From a virus: a DNA stretch of 64,000 nt. The notes below the pieces were generated by a model. The model was not told the origin of the DNA. It worked only from the letters and a program-made list of their open reading frames with translations, and did no database searches. Both the position numbers and the translations under genes were made by a program. The stretch is from positions 158,070-222,069 of IMG/VR virus record IMGVR_UViG_3300032050_000004; one strand, 5' to 3'. The number at the start of each line of letters is the position of its first letter. The first letter of the stretch is position 1. Below, piece by piece: positions 41,134 to 50,336 of this stretch.

Positions 41134-42309
41134 ATGTCTGATTGTGTATTTAATTGTCTGAGTGGAACTTCTGAAACTGATAAACAGGAGTTATTCTATA
41201 TGATTCGTCAAGAACTTGGAGAACCAGTTGTCCAAGTTGAATTGGCTGATTCACAATTAGAAGTTGCTTTTTGTAAATCCATCAGAGAATATTCTACTTT
41301 TATAAATAATTGGTCTTTAGAGAACAGAATGTCGCAGATGTTAGGTTTGCCAAAAGACATTGATTTTACATTAAAATACGTTTCAAATAATTTTTCTTTT
41401 GAAAGATCTTTTTCTAAAGCTTATTCTGAGCAAGCTGGAGCTGGTTCTGACTCAATTAGAGAAATGAAAACAGCTTCAATTACTCTTTCTGCTGGCACAC
41501 AAGATTATTTTATACCAGCTGGAAGAGAAATAAATGAAATTTTATGGTTTACGCCATCAATGATTAATTTATTTGGTCTTGATGCGTTTTCGAATTCAAA
41601 TATTGCATTTACAGAATTTGGTGCATCATTCGCTGGTCATAGTTTATATTATATTATGCCAGTTTTTGATACTTTATTAACATCTACATCAGCAAAAGTT
41701 AGAAATAAAGTTAGATCTGCTGAATATTCTTATAGAATTACTGGTGCTGCTAATGGAACAAAAAGGTTAAGTTTATATCCAATACCAAATAATACGGGCA
41801 ATACTGTTTATGGTATTACTGGTGGTGTTGGTGGTCAAACTCCCGGAACTGTATTTTATCGTTATTATGATGAAATAGGTCAAGCTGGTAACTGGTCTTA
41901 CAGTGGTTATTCTGCTAATCCAAATTATACAGGAGGAACAGGATCTCAAGGAAATGGGTTAGTATCCGGTCCTGCTGATGCAAGATTAGAATTTTTAACT
42001 TATGATGAATTAAATTCAAATGGTAAATATTGGGTTCAAAGGTATGCTCTAGCAATATCGATGAGAATTTTAGGTTTATCAATTAGAGGTAAATTTGGAG
42101 GAAATTTACCAATTCCAGATGCCGAATTAACTTTAAACAGTTCCGATCTTTTATCAACTGCTAAAGATGATATGGCTAATTTGAAAGAAGAAATTAAAAC
42201 TCAATTAGAAAAATTAAATTTCAAAGCATTGCTTGAAAATAATTCTTCTATGCAAGAAAATATAAATAAAACACTATCCTACAATATGTTAGGAATTTAC
42301 ATAGGTTAA
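41134..42309 (+). CDS. Neck protein, T4 gp13-like candidate
   Basis: 391 aa. N-terminal ETDKQELFYMIRQELGEPVV, then VELADSQLEVAFCKSIREYS, the helical head-to-tail connector pattern seen in large myoviruses; the middle has Gly/Thr-rich inserts (GITGGVGGQTPGT) and the end is a helical bundle (DMANLKEEIKTQLEKLN) with YNMLGIYIG. The next gene is gp14-like and then gp15-like genes follow, matching the T4 order 13-14-15. T4 gp13 is 309 aa, so this copy has insertions. Sits at the portal/tail junction by analogy. Confidence 0.7.
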   Translation: MSDCVFNCLSGTSETDKQELFYMIRQELGEPVVQVELADSQLEVAFCKSIREYSTFINNWSLENRMSQMLGLPKDIDFTLKYVSNNFSFERSFSKAYSEQAGAGSDSIREMKTASITLSAGTQDYFIPAGREINEILWFTPSMINLFGLDAFSNSNIAFTEFGASFAGHSLYYIMPVFDTLLTSTSAKVRNKVRSAEYSYRITGAANGTKRLSLYPIPNNTGNTVYGITGGVGGQTPGTVFYRYYDEIGQAGNWSYSGYSANPNYTGGTGSQGNGLVSGPADARLEFLTYDELNSNGKYWVQRYALAISMRILGLSIRGKFGGNLPIPDAELTLNSSDLLSTAKDDMANLKEEIKTQLEKLNFKALLENNSSMQENINKTLSYNMLGIYIG

Positions 42310-42312
42310 TAA

Positions 42313-42870
42313 ATGGCAGATTTACCATCAAATAATAACGAACTCAGAAACGAGAGGGTACCCAAACCAGAGGAGGCTAAGGAATTAGACGTAAACAAAA
42401 AAGGTATAAGATTATTTTTTGGAGAAAAAGAAAGACGTTTATTAGATGGGATGGGTAGGGAAATTGTAAATGATATTTTATTAGAAAGTTTTCTACTTTA
42501 TAGAATTGATTATCGAACTACCAAAACACATAGAGTTTACGGTGAGGCAAAACAAAAAGTTTATGAAGCACCTATTGAAATTTTCGGAAGAGTAACAGTC
42601 GAAACAGATTCTCCAAGTTATTTTGCTCCGGGTGGATTAATTAGAGAAGGTTTAGGCAAGTTTACAGCACATGTGTATTTGACTCACTTAGAGGAAATTA
42701 ACGCTACTATTCGTATGGGTGATTTTATATATCACAAAGGAAACTACTATGAGATTATTGATAACGGTGCGTCAGATATTAATAATAAATACGCTTTTGG
42801 ATCAGATAAATTCTTCTATATAACAATAAAAGGAGTCGAGGTTAACTCTGACGTATTCCAAGCCCGTTAA
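42313..42870 (+). CDS. Neck protein, T4 gp14-like candidate
   Basis: 185 aa. Charged N-terminus, then KKGIRLFFGEKERRLLDGMG, RVYGEAKQKVYEAPIEIFGR, a beta-barrel-like core (HVYLTHLEEINATIRMGDFI) with GNYYEIIDNGASDIN and ITIKGVEV. The Y-x-E-A ... YxAPIxIxGR ... GDFIxxxGxxYEI order is that of gp14-type neck proteins. 3 nt after the gp13-like gene. T4 gp14 is 256 aa, so this is shorter. Confidence 0.7.
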   Translation: MADLPSNNNELRNERVPKPEEAKELDVNKKGIRLFFGEKERRLLDGMGREIVNDILLESFLLYRIDYRTTKTHRVYGEAKQKVYEAPIEIFGRVTVETDSPSYFAPGGLIREGLGKFTAHVYLTHLEEINATIRMGDFIYHKGNYYEIIDNGASDINNKYAFGSDKFFYITIKGVEVNSDVFQAR

Positions 42871-42908
42871 ACAATCACTTTGTTTTTTATAATTTTTTAT
42901 AATAAATT

Positions 42909-42928
42909 TGACAGTTTTCATACTGTCA
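42909..42928. promoter_or_regulatory. Inverted repeat immediately before a TTG start (possible operator)
   Basis: TGACAG-N8-CTGTCA with no following T run, so not a terminator. It ends 1 nt before the TTG start of the winged-helix-like gene, fitting an operator or a translation-blocking hairpin. Confidence 0.4.
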
Positions 42929-42929
42929 G

Positions 42930-43754
42930 TTGGCAAATACTATTAAAATAAATAGAGGGCTAGTTACAATACTAGCTAAGGATAACCAATGGTTAAAAGC
43001 CATTAGTGTATTCTATTCTCTTAAATTTTTATATTCTGGAGGAATTATTTTAGATATTACTAAAAGATATAGTTTTTTTGCTAATAAATTAGGGATTTCT
43101 GAATCAAATTTAAGATCAAAAGTCAAATTCCTAATTAAAAACGGTTTAATTGAGAAAAAAAATAATAATTTATATTTCTCTAGTTTCAATAAAATTAAAG
43201 AAAAATTTAAGATTAAAACCCAAAAGGGGTATAAGTTAGCGTATAAAAATCCGAAAGAGCTGGAAGTTATTTTGAAAACTCTGGTTTTGGAAGAAAATTT
43301 ACATACACAGGAATTTAAGTTAAAAGAGAAAATATTATCTGAAGAATTAAAGAAGTTCGGCAAAATTGAGGCAAAGTCCACACGGAAAAAAATTAAGAGG
43401 TATTTGAGAAAATATCTTAGTCATTTGACTGAAAAATATAAAAAGCGTGAACTTCAAAATTCTAATGATAATTTATTACGGAATAAAAGAATTAATACAG
43501 ATCTGACTTTATCTAGAAATAAAATAGCTAATAGTTTTGGCAGGAAGTCTAAATCCACTGGAAGTCGGTTTATAGATAAAGCTAAATCACTAGGTTTAGT
43601 TTTAGAGGATAAAAAGAGAGTAGAGAAAGTTAGATCTAACGTTAGTTATAAAATTATAAGATATATGGAATTAGACTCCTCCTATTTCATATTTAAAAAT
43701 AATCTTTACAAAAGAATGTCAAATGAATTAACCTTTATCAATTTCATTGCCTAA
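42930..43754 (+). CDS. Winged-helix-like DNA-binding protein inserted in the neck-tail operon
   Basis: 274 aa from a TTG start. Residues about 40-80 (RYSFFANKLGISESNLRSKV, then KFLIKNGLIEKKNNNLYFS) are a good winged helix-turn-helix. The rest is very basic and helical (RKKIKRYLRKYLSHLTEKYK), with a possible second HTH near 205-225 (KSTGSRFIDKAKSLGLV). It recalls plasmid/phage replication initiators or transcription regulators. It splits the gp14-gp15 gene pair that T4 keeps adjacent, and has its own palindrome upstream. Role unknown. Confidence 0.65.
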   Translation: MANTIKINRGLVTILAKDNQWLKAISVFYSLKFLYSGGIILDITKRYSFFANKLGISESNLRSKVKFLIKNGLIEKKNNNLYFSSFNKIKEKFKIKTQKGYKLAYKNPKELEVILKTLVLEENLHTQEFKLKEKILSEELKKFGKIEAKSTRKKIKRYLRKYLSHLTEKYKKRELQNSNDNLLRNKRINTDLTLSRNKIANSFGRKSKSTGSRFIDKAKSLGLVLEDKKRVEKVRSNVSYKIIRYMELDSSYFIFKNNLYKRMSNELTFINFIA

Positions 43755-43803
43755 AGTAGGTTGCATTTTTTAGAAATAGTGTTTTTTTATTAAATTATTT
43801 CTT

Positions 43804-43812
43804 CTATTTATA
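43804..43812 (+). promoter_or_regulatory. Candidate phage promoter box CTATTTATA
   Basis: 14 nt before the ATG at 43827. Confidence 0.5.
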
Positions 43813-43826
43813 GATATAAAAATCAC

Positions 43827-44630
43827 ATGTCTATAACTAGAAATATTGATAATTTTTTAAATCAAAGCTTTAGAAATTTTGATTATCTTCCACAAAGGCT
43901 TCTTTTGGAAGATATGGATGATGGTCTAATATCTTTTATTCGTTCATTAGAAATTTCTGTTATTGATGAAAGGGCTAATACAAGAGCTGTTCCTGTCATA
44001 TTTTTGACTCAAGAACGATGGGCTGAATTCAGGAATAATTTTAAATATCTTAGAGATGAAGCTGGGCAGGAAATTACGATGCCTTTTATGACTTTAAGGA
44101 GAAAATCCGTTAAACCGGGTGAAAATCCTTTAAAACGTTCAACTATACCCAAAAAAAAGAAATTTACTTTTTTGAAGGTAGCGAACTTTGATGGTCTAAT
44201 TAAGGGATATGATATTTATAAAGTTCCTCAACCTCCAAGGGTAGATATTGAATATGAATTAAGATTTTTTTCTCATTACATGGAAGATACTAATGTATAT
44301 TATGAGGAAATAATTGCGAATACATTTTCTGACAAAGAAGCATACATAAACATTAATGGTTATCCTCTTTTCACCGAAATGAGTGATCCTTCGGAAGAAA
44401 ATACTGTAGATGACATAGAAGCAGATAGAAGGTTTAGCGTTGTTGTTCCTATGACTTTACATGGTAAAATTGTGGATCCTAGATTGTGGGAAAAAGTCCA
44501 AGCAATCAACAAGATTCGTATTGATATAAGTGAAAGTGGTGGTAGTTCTTCTTTGAATAACCCAAATCCGATGATTGGTACTGTAAATGATTTCGTGGTC
44601 AATGGATATGTAGATGATTATTTAGAATAA
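43827..44630 (+). CDS. Tail completion / sheath stabiliser protein, T4 gp15-like candidate
   Basis: 267 aa (T4 gp15 is 272). Pattern: SFRNFDYLPQRLLLEDMDDG near the start, ANTRAVPVIFLTQERWAEFR, EITMPFMTLRRKSVKPG, then KVPQPPRVDIEYELRFFSHY, DKEAYININGYPLFTEM and RRFSVVVPMTLHGKIVDP. These features and the place after gp13/gp14-like genes fit the tail terminator that caps the tube and sheath and joins the neck. Confidence 0.75.
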   Translation: MSITRNIDNFLNQSFRNFDYLPQRLLLEDMDDGLISFIRSLEISVIDERANTRAVPVIFLTQERWAEFRNNFKYLRDEAGQEITMPFMTLRRKSVKPGENPLKRSTIPKKKKFTFLKVANFDGLIKGYDIYKVPQPPRVDIEYELRFFSHYMEDTNVYYEEIIANTFSDKEAYININGYPLFTEMSDPSEENTVDDIEADRRFSVVVPMTLHGKIVDPRLWEKVQAINKIRIDISESGGSSSLNNPNPMIGTVNDFVVNGYVDDYLE

Positions 44631-44649
44631 ATTAAAATAAAAAAAATAA

Positions 44650-46833
44650 ATGGGATTAGTATTAAGATCAGTTAAAGGTTCAAAACTTACCATATCCGAA
44701 ATGGATGGTAATTTGACATACTTACAATCGTTATCAGGAGCAAGTTCTGGTGGAACAACAAATCCAGCAGGTAATAATTCAGAGGTTCAGTTCAATGATA
44801 ATAATAGTTTTGGTGCAAGTTCAAATTTTACATTTGATTCAATATCTAATATTTTAAACTTAAGTGGGGATGTTTATGCAAATTCATTCTATGGAGATGG
44901 AAGTAATTTGACTGGAATTATTTCTGTAGGTAGTATAGTTAGTGTTACATATGATGAATTATATAATTATTACACAGGTAGTACATTAAGTGCTGGAACT
45001 AATTATTTAATTACTGATTTCCAGACTTGTTATGATCAACCAGATTTTGATAACATGGGAAATGCAATTACATCAGGAAATTATAAAACCGGAAATACTG
45101 AACCATTAATAGTGTTAGCTATTTCAGGAAATGCAATTTCTTCAAATGTTTATTCTCCAACGTTTCCAAATCATACAATAAAGTATGATATAGATTTTAC
45201 AACAACTGAAGTCACTAATAACTTAGCAAAGGGTAGAATTACAGAACGTATTGACGAGTATGGTAATAGAGCTGATTATGATTTTGTCGCAGTTCAATTT
45301 AAAAGATATAGTACATATTATTGCGAAAGATTTTATCAAGGTACAGTATCTATTGATAGTGGGAACGGATTGGTAACAGGTATAGGTACTACATTTAGTT
45401 CAGATTTTATAGAAGGAGATGTATTGGCAGTTTATACACCGTACAATTCTCCAATTGGTTGTTTTATGTATTATGAAATAATTGCTGTTAACGATAATAC
45501 TAGTATGCAAGTTACAGGAACAACAATTGTATCAATGACTAATGTTGGTTATTCTCGTGGAGAGTATATGGGACAATTGAATCCATTTCAGTGTAATTTG
45601 TTTACATCCTCAGGATATAGTGAATACTATACTTTTAATAATAATCAAAATTATAATACTTATTTAGGAAATTATGCGTCTCTTTATAATAGTGATGAAA
45701 ATACATTTTTATTATCAAACAACGTTTTTTTAAATGGGAACTATGAAAATAATGTATTCGGAGATGGAGTATTTAGTAATACTTTTGATGATGATATGGA
45801 TTCTAATACTACAGGTACATATTTTCAATATAATATTATAAACGATGATTTTGATAGAAATAAAGTAGGGGTTAGATTTAGAAATAATATTATAATTTGT
45901 GATATGGCAGATAATAGAATTGGAAATTATTTTGAATATAATATGTTGGGAGATGATGATGGACAAGATTTTGATAATAATTTTATTGGAGATGGATTCG
46001 CAAGAAATTTCTTGACTTTCAGCAATGGTGATTTCTATAATAATAATATTGGAGATGATTTTTATGAAAATCTAATTGATAGAAGTTTTCAGAATAATTC
46101 GATGATAGGAACTGTATATCAGAATTCATTTATAGGTAATTTTAATGAAAATAAAGTAGGTTACAACTTTTATCAAAATTCTATATATAATAATTTTTGG
46201 AAAAATAATATTGGCGACAGTTTCAATACTAATACAATAGGAATAATTAATAATATAGGAGGATATTTGTTTGAGAATAATGAAATTATGAATAATTTCA
46301 AAGGAAATTTAATATTGACAAATTTTTGGAGTAATAGATTAAAAACAGATTTCAAAGGAAATCAGATATTTCAAGAATTTGGATATAACAATATAGGTTT
46401 CGGTTGTACGGTTAATAATTTTTCTGGTCAAACTAATCAAAACACAATTGGTGATTATTGTTATTTAAATAATTTAGGTGATTTTTCTCATAATTCTATT
46501 GGTGTAAATTTTTCATCAAATGAAATACAGGATGGATTTGGTTTTGGAGGAGGTCAATATAAAGGAAATATTATAGGAAATAATTTCTATGATAATACAA
46601 TAGGAGAATATTTTTATGATAATTTTATAAGAGATAATTTTACAAACAATACTGTAGTAGATTATTTCCAACAAAATACTATTACAAACGATGTCGCTTT
46701 CATAGATTTTACAACTGCAACTACGGTTTATGGTTATTATAACTGTAATATATTCAGAAGATCGGATCAGGCTTTGAGACTTTCTTATTATGATGAAAAT
46801 GATGTTTTAGTAATAACAGATATAACAAATTAA
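44650..46833 (+). CDS. Fibre protein with long Asn-rich beta-helix repeats
   Basis: 727 aa. Starts with GLVLRSVKGSKLTISEMDGN, a phrase common at the N-terminus of phage fibres, then a GDGSNLTGI peptide and a domain shared with the gene at 48085 (VTYDELYNYYTGSTLSAGTN, YLITDFQTCYD). From about residue 330 to 700 there are many short repeats of the type F-x-x-N-x-I-G-D-x-F-x-x-N (NKVGVRFRNNIIICDMADNR, NNIGDDFYENLIDRSFQNNS), which should stack as a right-handed beta-helix. Predicted receptor-contact or enzymatic spike. 20 nt after the gp15-like gene. Confidence 0.8.
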   Translation: MGLVLRSVKGSKLTISEMDGNLTYLQSLSGASSGGTTNPAGNNSEVQFNDNNSFGASSNFTFDSISNILNLSGDVYANSFYGDGSNLTGIISVGSIVSVTYDELYNYYTGSTLSAGTNYLITDFQTCYDQPDFDNMGNAITSGNYKTGNTEPLIVLAISGNAISSNVYSPTFPNHTIKYDIDFTTTEVTNNLAKGRITERIDEYGNRADYDFVAVQFKRYSTYYCERFYQGTVSIDSGNGLVTGIGTTFSSDFIEGDVLAVYTPYNSPIGCFMYYEIIAVNDNTSMQVTGTTIVSMTNVGYSRGEYMGQLNPFQCNLFTSSGYSEYYTFNNNQNYNTYLGNYASLYNSDENTFLLSNNVFLNGNYENNVFGDGVFSNTFDDDMDSNTTGTYFQYNIINDDFDRNKVGVRFRNNIIICDMADNRIGNYFEYNMLGDDDGQDFDNNFIGDGFARNFLTFSNGDFYNNNIGDDFYENLIDRSFQNNSMIGTVYQNSFIGNFNENKVGYNFYQNSIYNNFWKNNIGDSFNTNTIGIINNIGGYLFENNEIMNNFKGNLILTNFWSNRLKTDFKGNQIFQEFGYNNIGFGCTVNNFSGQTNQNTIGDYCYLNNLGDFSHNSIGVNFSSNEIQDGFGFGGGQYKGNIIGNNFYDNTIGEYFYDNFIRDNFTNNTVVDYFQQNTITNDVAFIDFTTATTVYGYYNCNIFRRSDQALRLSYYDENDVLVITDITN

Positions 46834-46972
46834 AATAATGTTAACAAGATATATAATAAATAAGCTTATTATTAACAATACCGACAAATAAAGCAAATCA
46901 ATTTTGTTCGAGTGGAATATTGTCATTTGAAGTTTATGCAGATTAAAACAAAAAATTTTAAAAAATATAAAA

Positions 46973-47209
46973 ATGATAAAATTAATAAAAAGGACTACGG
47001 ATAATAAATTTTTAAAATCCATAGATAATGATAATTGGGTTGATGATTCAAGAGATGGTTTCGAAATGACTTATTTAGAATGTGAAAATATTAAATCAAT
47101 ACTTTTAAACTCATATTCCGAAGAACAAATCAAAGAAATAGTAAATTTAACTAAGTCTAAATTCACTACAAAACAAGAAAGAAAGATTATTAAAAATTTA
47201 CTTAAATAA
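46973..47209 (+). CDS. Small hypothetical protein, 78 aa
   Basis: Charged helical protein (IKRTTDNKFLKSIDNDNWVD, RDGFEMTYLECENIKSILLN, IVNLTKSKFTTKQERKIIKN). No signal or TM. Precedes two other small genes with 6-nt spacing. Not recognised. The 46834-46972 gap upstream contains only AT-rich sequence and a tiny 16-codon frame that I do not call. Confidence 0.55.
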   Translation: MIKLIKRTTDNKFLKSIDNDNWVDDSRDGFEMTYLECENIKSILLNSYSEEQIKEIVNLTKSKFTTKQERKIIKNLLK

Positions 47210-47215
47210 ATAAAA

Positions 47216-47467
47216 ATGAGAATAAATATATTAACTGAAAATTCAAAAGTTGAACAAGTTAGAGAAGCTTGGGTTAGCAAAGATATTATGAAGATACCTG
47301 TTTCTCCAACTGGTGAATATCCGGCAACCCATTGGTTTTGCACTATGGCTGGAGAAGAGTCAAAAATGAATCAAATTTTAGCAAAACAAAATTTATCAAT
47401 AATGGAAGCAAATATTGGTCCAAAAGAATTCTTAGATAAATGGGGTCTGAAACTTATAAAAAAATAG
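47216..47467 (+). CDS. Small hypothetical protein, 83 aa
   Basis: Soluble protein with PVSPTGEYPATHWFCTMAGE and MNQILAKQNLSIMEANIGPK followed by DKWGLKLIKK. The Pro-rich, aromatic region resembles small conserved proteins of marine phages, but I cannot name a family. Ends in TAG and overlaps the next gene by 28 nt, implying coupled translation. Confidence 0.6.
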   Translation: MRINILTENSKVEQVREAWVSKDIMKIPVSPTGEYPATHWFCTMAGEESKMNQILAKQNLSIMEANIGPKEFLDKWGLKLIKK

Positions 47468-48072
47468 AGAATTTTATCAGTGATTCACAAGTTGAACAAA
47501 TAATAGTTTGGACAAAATCTTTGAATCATTCCTATAAAAAACCAAATCATCATTTAAATGAAATATCTAAAACATTAAATGGTAATTCATTTATTTTTGA
47601 TATATCTAACAACGAAATGACTAATTATATAACTGAATACCAATCAATTGGAGAAATTTTTTATAATAAACCTCCAGAATTTATACTCGATTTACAAAAA
47701 AAAATAGCAGATCATTTTAACTTTGATTTGAACAATACTTTTTTACAAGTTGTAAATATGGATAAAGGTGGTGAAGTTAGTCCTCACTACGATGCTTCAG
47801 TAGATGGTTTTATAAATTATAAATGTAATTTATCTGTTTTGTCAGAAGACTATGATTTTTTTGTTGAGAAAGATAAATTTTTAGTAAAAAATAAAGATTT
47901 GTATTGTTTTGAAGCCTCTTTGTTCAAGCATAAAACTGGAAAATTTAATTCACAAAGAATAATGTTAAGTTTTGGTTTTATGATTCCTTATGAAAAAATG
48001 AACAGAAATGAAAATGATCCAAGAGTTAGATTAAGTAAAAGAATTAAAAAATATTTTCAAAATAATAAATAA
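47440..48072 (+). CDS. 2-oxoglutarate/Fe(II)-dependent dioxygenase-like protein
   Basis: 210 aa. The iron-binding triad is visible: HYD in SPHYDAS (His116, Asp118) and His164 in LFKHKTG, with Arg173 in QRIMLSFGF placed to bind 2-oxoglutarate. The double-stranded beta-helix order (VVNMDKGGEVSPHYDA, YKCNLSVLSEDYDFFV, DLYCFEASLFKHKTG) is as expected. Likely hydroxylates a protein, nucleic acid or small molecule. It lies between two beta-helix fibre genes, so modification of a virion protein is possible. Confidence 0.75.
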   Translation: MGSETYKKIENFISDSQVEQIIVWTKSLNHSYKKPNHHLNEISKTLNGNSFIFDISNNEMTNYITEYQSIGEIFYNKPPEFILDLQKKIADHFNFDLNNTFLQVVNMDKGGEVSPHYDASVDGFINYKCNLSVLSEDYDFFVEKDKFLVKNKDLYCFEASLFKHKTGKFNSQRIMLSFGFMIPYEKMNRNENDPRVRLSKRIKKYFQNNK

Positions 48073-48084
48073 AAAAAATAAACT

Positions 48085-49929
48085 ATGGCTACAGTTACAT
48101 ATAACGTAAATATTGAAACTACATACGAGAATTTAAAGAGTTTAATTACTGGCTCAACACTTTCTCCCGGTTCAACATATAAAATAACAGGATTTAATAA
48201 AAATAGATTAAGTGGTTCCACGGATAACCCATTTGGTCACTTGCCAGAAATTTTATATGATGATGGTAATGATTTGGGAATTACAATCTATATGCAAGCT
48301 ATTTCGACATCAGAAATATCTGATGCTGGTTTTGGGGAATTTTATAATCCAAAATACATAACTGATCCAAATAGTTACTTAAACAATGATGGTTCTGGTT
48401 TAATGGGAATATGGGACGGTGATAATCCAGATTTATCAGCAATTCCTATTTACACTATTGGTCAAGTTGTTTACTGGGGTGGATATGCTTGGGAAAACAT
48501 AAGCGGTAATACGGGTAGTTCAGTTGATGCTTTTGAATTGGATGGTACAGATTGGTTAAAATTGCCTTATTCAAATGTAACACATTACAACAAAATTATT
48601 GATGAAATAAAAGTAGATTGGACTAACGGAATTTTAATAGAGAGATATAATGCTGATAATCAAATTTTAGCTAAATATGATCCATCACAATATTCATGGT
48701 GGATAAACGAAACACAGTTATATTTAAAATATAATCCAATTGTTGGCATTCCATTTGGTCTATATTCTGATGTTTTATTTGCTGAAACTAATAATTATTT
48801 TTTAGGAATATCAAATTTGAAAATAGTAAACTCACGTTGCGAATTAATTAATTTTAAAGGAGATTTAGCAATTAATATAAGTTTAGATCATTCATATTTA
48901 TATGATAACTATTTTGGTTTACAAACTAGATTAAATGCAATTGAATTGGATAGTTTTTGTTATTTTCAAAATAATAGCCTTAATAGTGGCAGTACTATTG
49001 AGTCTTGTAAATTATATTCATCATGTGATATATATGGTAATTTTTTGACTGCTAGTACTATGAACCGCTTATTTATGAATGAAAGCTGCAATATAAATCA
49101 AAATATATTTCTAAATAATAATTTGTATAATAATATTTTAAACTTCGAATCATCAATATATAGTAACAATGCTAGTAATTCAAACATAAGTTATAATAAT
49201 ATTAATAATAGTTCGCAGATATATAATAATATTTTACAAAATTCTAGCAATATAGTTGAAAATTTTATTGATAATCACAGCAAAATTGCTGAGAATAATT
49301 TAACCTCAAGTCAAATAAATCAAAATTATTTAAAAAGTTTTTCAGAAATAACCTATAATCAATTTAGTAGTGTTTTTTGTAATTTTAATCATTGTCAAAA
49401 TGCTTCTTTAATAAATTATAACATATTTGATGGGTCAAATATTTCTGAAAATACTTTGAAAAATAGTTGCAATATTAATTACAACACAGGTATTACTACA
49501 TCACATATTTATAGAAACGAATTAAATGACAGTGTCATTTCATTTAATTATAATAGGACATATTCTCTTATAGCATCAAATATTTTAGCTGCTTCATCTA
49601 TTAGTTATAATCAGTTATTAGATTCTGAAATATTGTATAATAAAATAATGCCTGAATCCAGTATTGATCAATGTCTTTTGGATACAAGTGATATTGTTAG
49701 AAATTATTTAGAAAATTCTGATCTTAATACAAACTCTTCTGGTATATTAACAGGTAAAATAATTCAAAATAATTATTGTGAAAATGCTACTGTGGTTGGA
49801 GATTTTACAAGTTCTACATACATATATGATTCTCAAACTAAAAAAATATTTACTAGAGAGGGTGGTGTATCGAAGTTAGGCTTTTATGACACTTCGAATA
49901 ATTTTGTAGTATTTGATGTAAATGCTTGA
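48085..49929 (+). CDS. Fibre protein with Asn/Ser-rich beta-helix repeats
   Basis: 614 aa. N-terminal TTYENLKSLITGSTLSPGST, YKITGFN, is shared in pattern with the gene at 44650. Residues about 45-200 form a globular domain with VYWGGYAWENISGNTG and DWTNGILIERYNADNQ. From about 245 to 560 there are short repeats of the N-x-I-x-x-S-x-I-x-x-N type (NSNISYNNINNSSQIYNNIL, DNHSKIAENNLTSSQINQNY). The end (SSTYIYDSQTKKIFTREGGV, KLGFYDTSNNFVVFDVNA) resembles the end of the 44650 protein (LRLSYYDENDVLVITDITN). Clearly paralogous spike or fibre. Confidence 0.8.
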   Translation: MATVTYNVNIETTYENLKSLITGSTLSPGSTYKITGFNKNRLSGSTDNPFGHLPEILYDDGNDLGITIYMQAISTSEISDAGFGEFYNPKYITDPNSYLNNDGSGLMGIWDGDNPDLSAIPIYTIGQVVYWGGYAWENISGNTGSSVDAFELDGTDWLKLPYSNVTHYNKIIDEIKVDWTNGILIERYNADNQILAKYDPSQYSWWINETQLYLKYNPIVGIPFGLYSDVLFAETNNYFLGISNLKIVNSRCELINFKGDLAINISLDHSYLYDNYFGLQTRLNAIELDSFCYFQNNSLNSGSTIESCKLYSSCDIYGNFLTASTMNRLFMNESCNINQNIFLNNNLYNNILNFESSIYSNNASNSNISYNNINNSSQIYNNILQNSSNIVENFIDNHSKIAENNLTSSQINQNYLKSFSEITYNQFSSVFCNFNHCQNASLINYNIFDGSNISENTLKNSCNINYNTGITTSHIYRNELNDSVISFNYNRTYSLIASNILAASSISYNQLLDSEILYNKIMPESSIDQCLLDTSDIVRNYLENSDLNTNSSGILTGKIIQNNYCENATVVGDFTSSTYIYDSQTKKIFTREGGVSKLGFYDTSNNFVVFDVNA

Positions 49930-50044
49930 TTAATTTTTGAAAGTGTATTTAATCAAAAAAGTTTAATATCATTATTGAATAATTGAAAATATCAATTTTT
50001 AAACAATTTTAATTTTTTTTCCTGCGACTTTCAAAATTTATTTA

Positions 50045-50053
50045 CTATTTATT
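50045..50053 (+). promoter_or_regulatory. Candidate phage promoter box CTATTTATT
   Basis: 18 nt before the TTG start at 50072; may drive the sheath genes. Confidence 0.45.
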
Positions 50054-50071
50054 TTAAATTGAATAGGAAAA

Positions 50072-50311
50072 TTGAAAGCTCAAAATATATCAGGAAGAAG
50101 GATCAAAGTTGAGTATGGGTTCAGAAATATCAGAAAAAGAGAACTTTTGGAGCCCGGACAAATCATCGAAATCGATGAATTTGATCAAGATTATCTGAAT
50201 AAATTGGGTGTTTTTAGGATGGGAGAAATGATAATAATTAATGAGGAACCAATCGATAAAATGGCTCAAGCAAAAAAAGATGCTGAACAATATATAAACC
50301 AAAATAAATAA
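50072..50311 (+). CDS. Small hypothetical protein before the sheath genes, 79 aa
   Basis: TTG start with AGGA-like sequence before it. Product: ISGRRIKVEYGFRNIRKREL, then LLEPGQIIEIDEFDQDYLNK and a Lys/Gln-rich tail. This short beta-rich type recurs beside tail sheath genes of myoviruses in my experience. It lies 26 nt before the sheath gene. Function unknown. Confidence 0.6.
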   Translation: MKAQNISGRRIKVEYGFRNIRKRELLEPGQIIEIDEFDQDYLNKLGVFRMGEMIIINEEPIDKMAQAKKDAEQYINQNK

Positions 50312-50336
50312 ACAAAAAAATTAAATATAAAAATAA

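Noticed and set aside
42909-42928. Terminator between the gp14-like gene and the winged-helix gene
   Set aside because: The hairpin lacks a T run and abuts the next start codon; better described as an operator-like or translational element.
46834-46972. Possible tiny gene (16 codons from ATG 46839) in the gap after the beta-helix gene
   Set aside because: Too short, simple AT-rich sequence, no coupling to neighbours.
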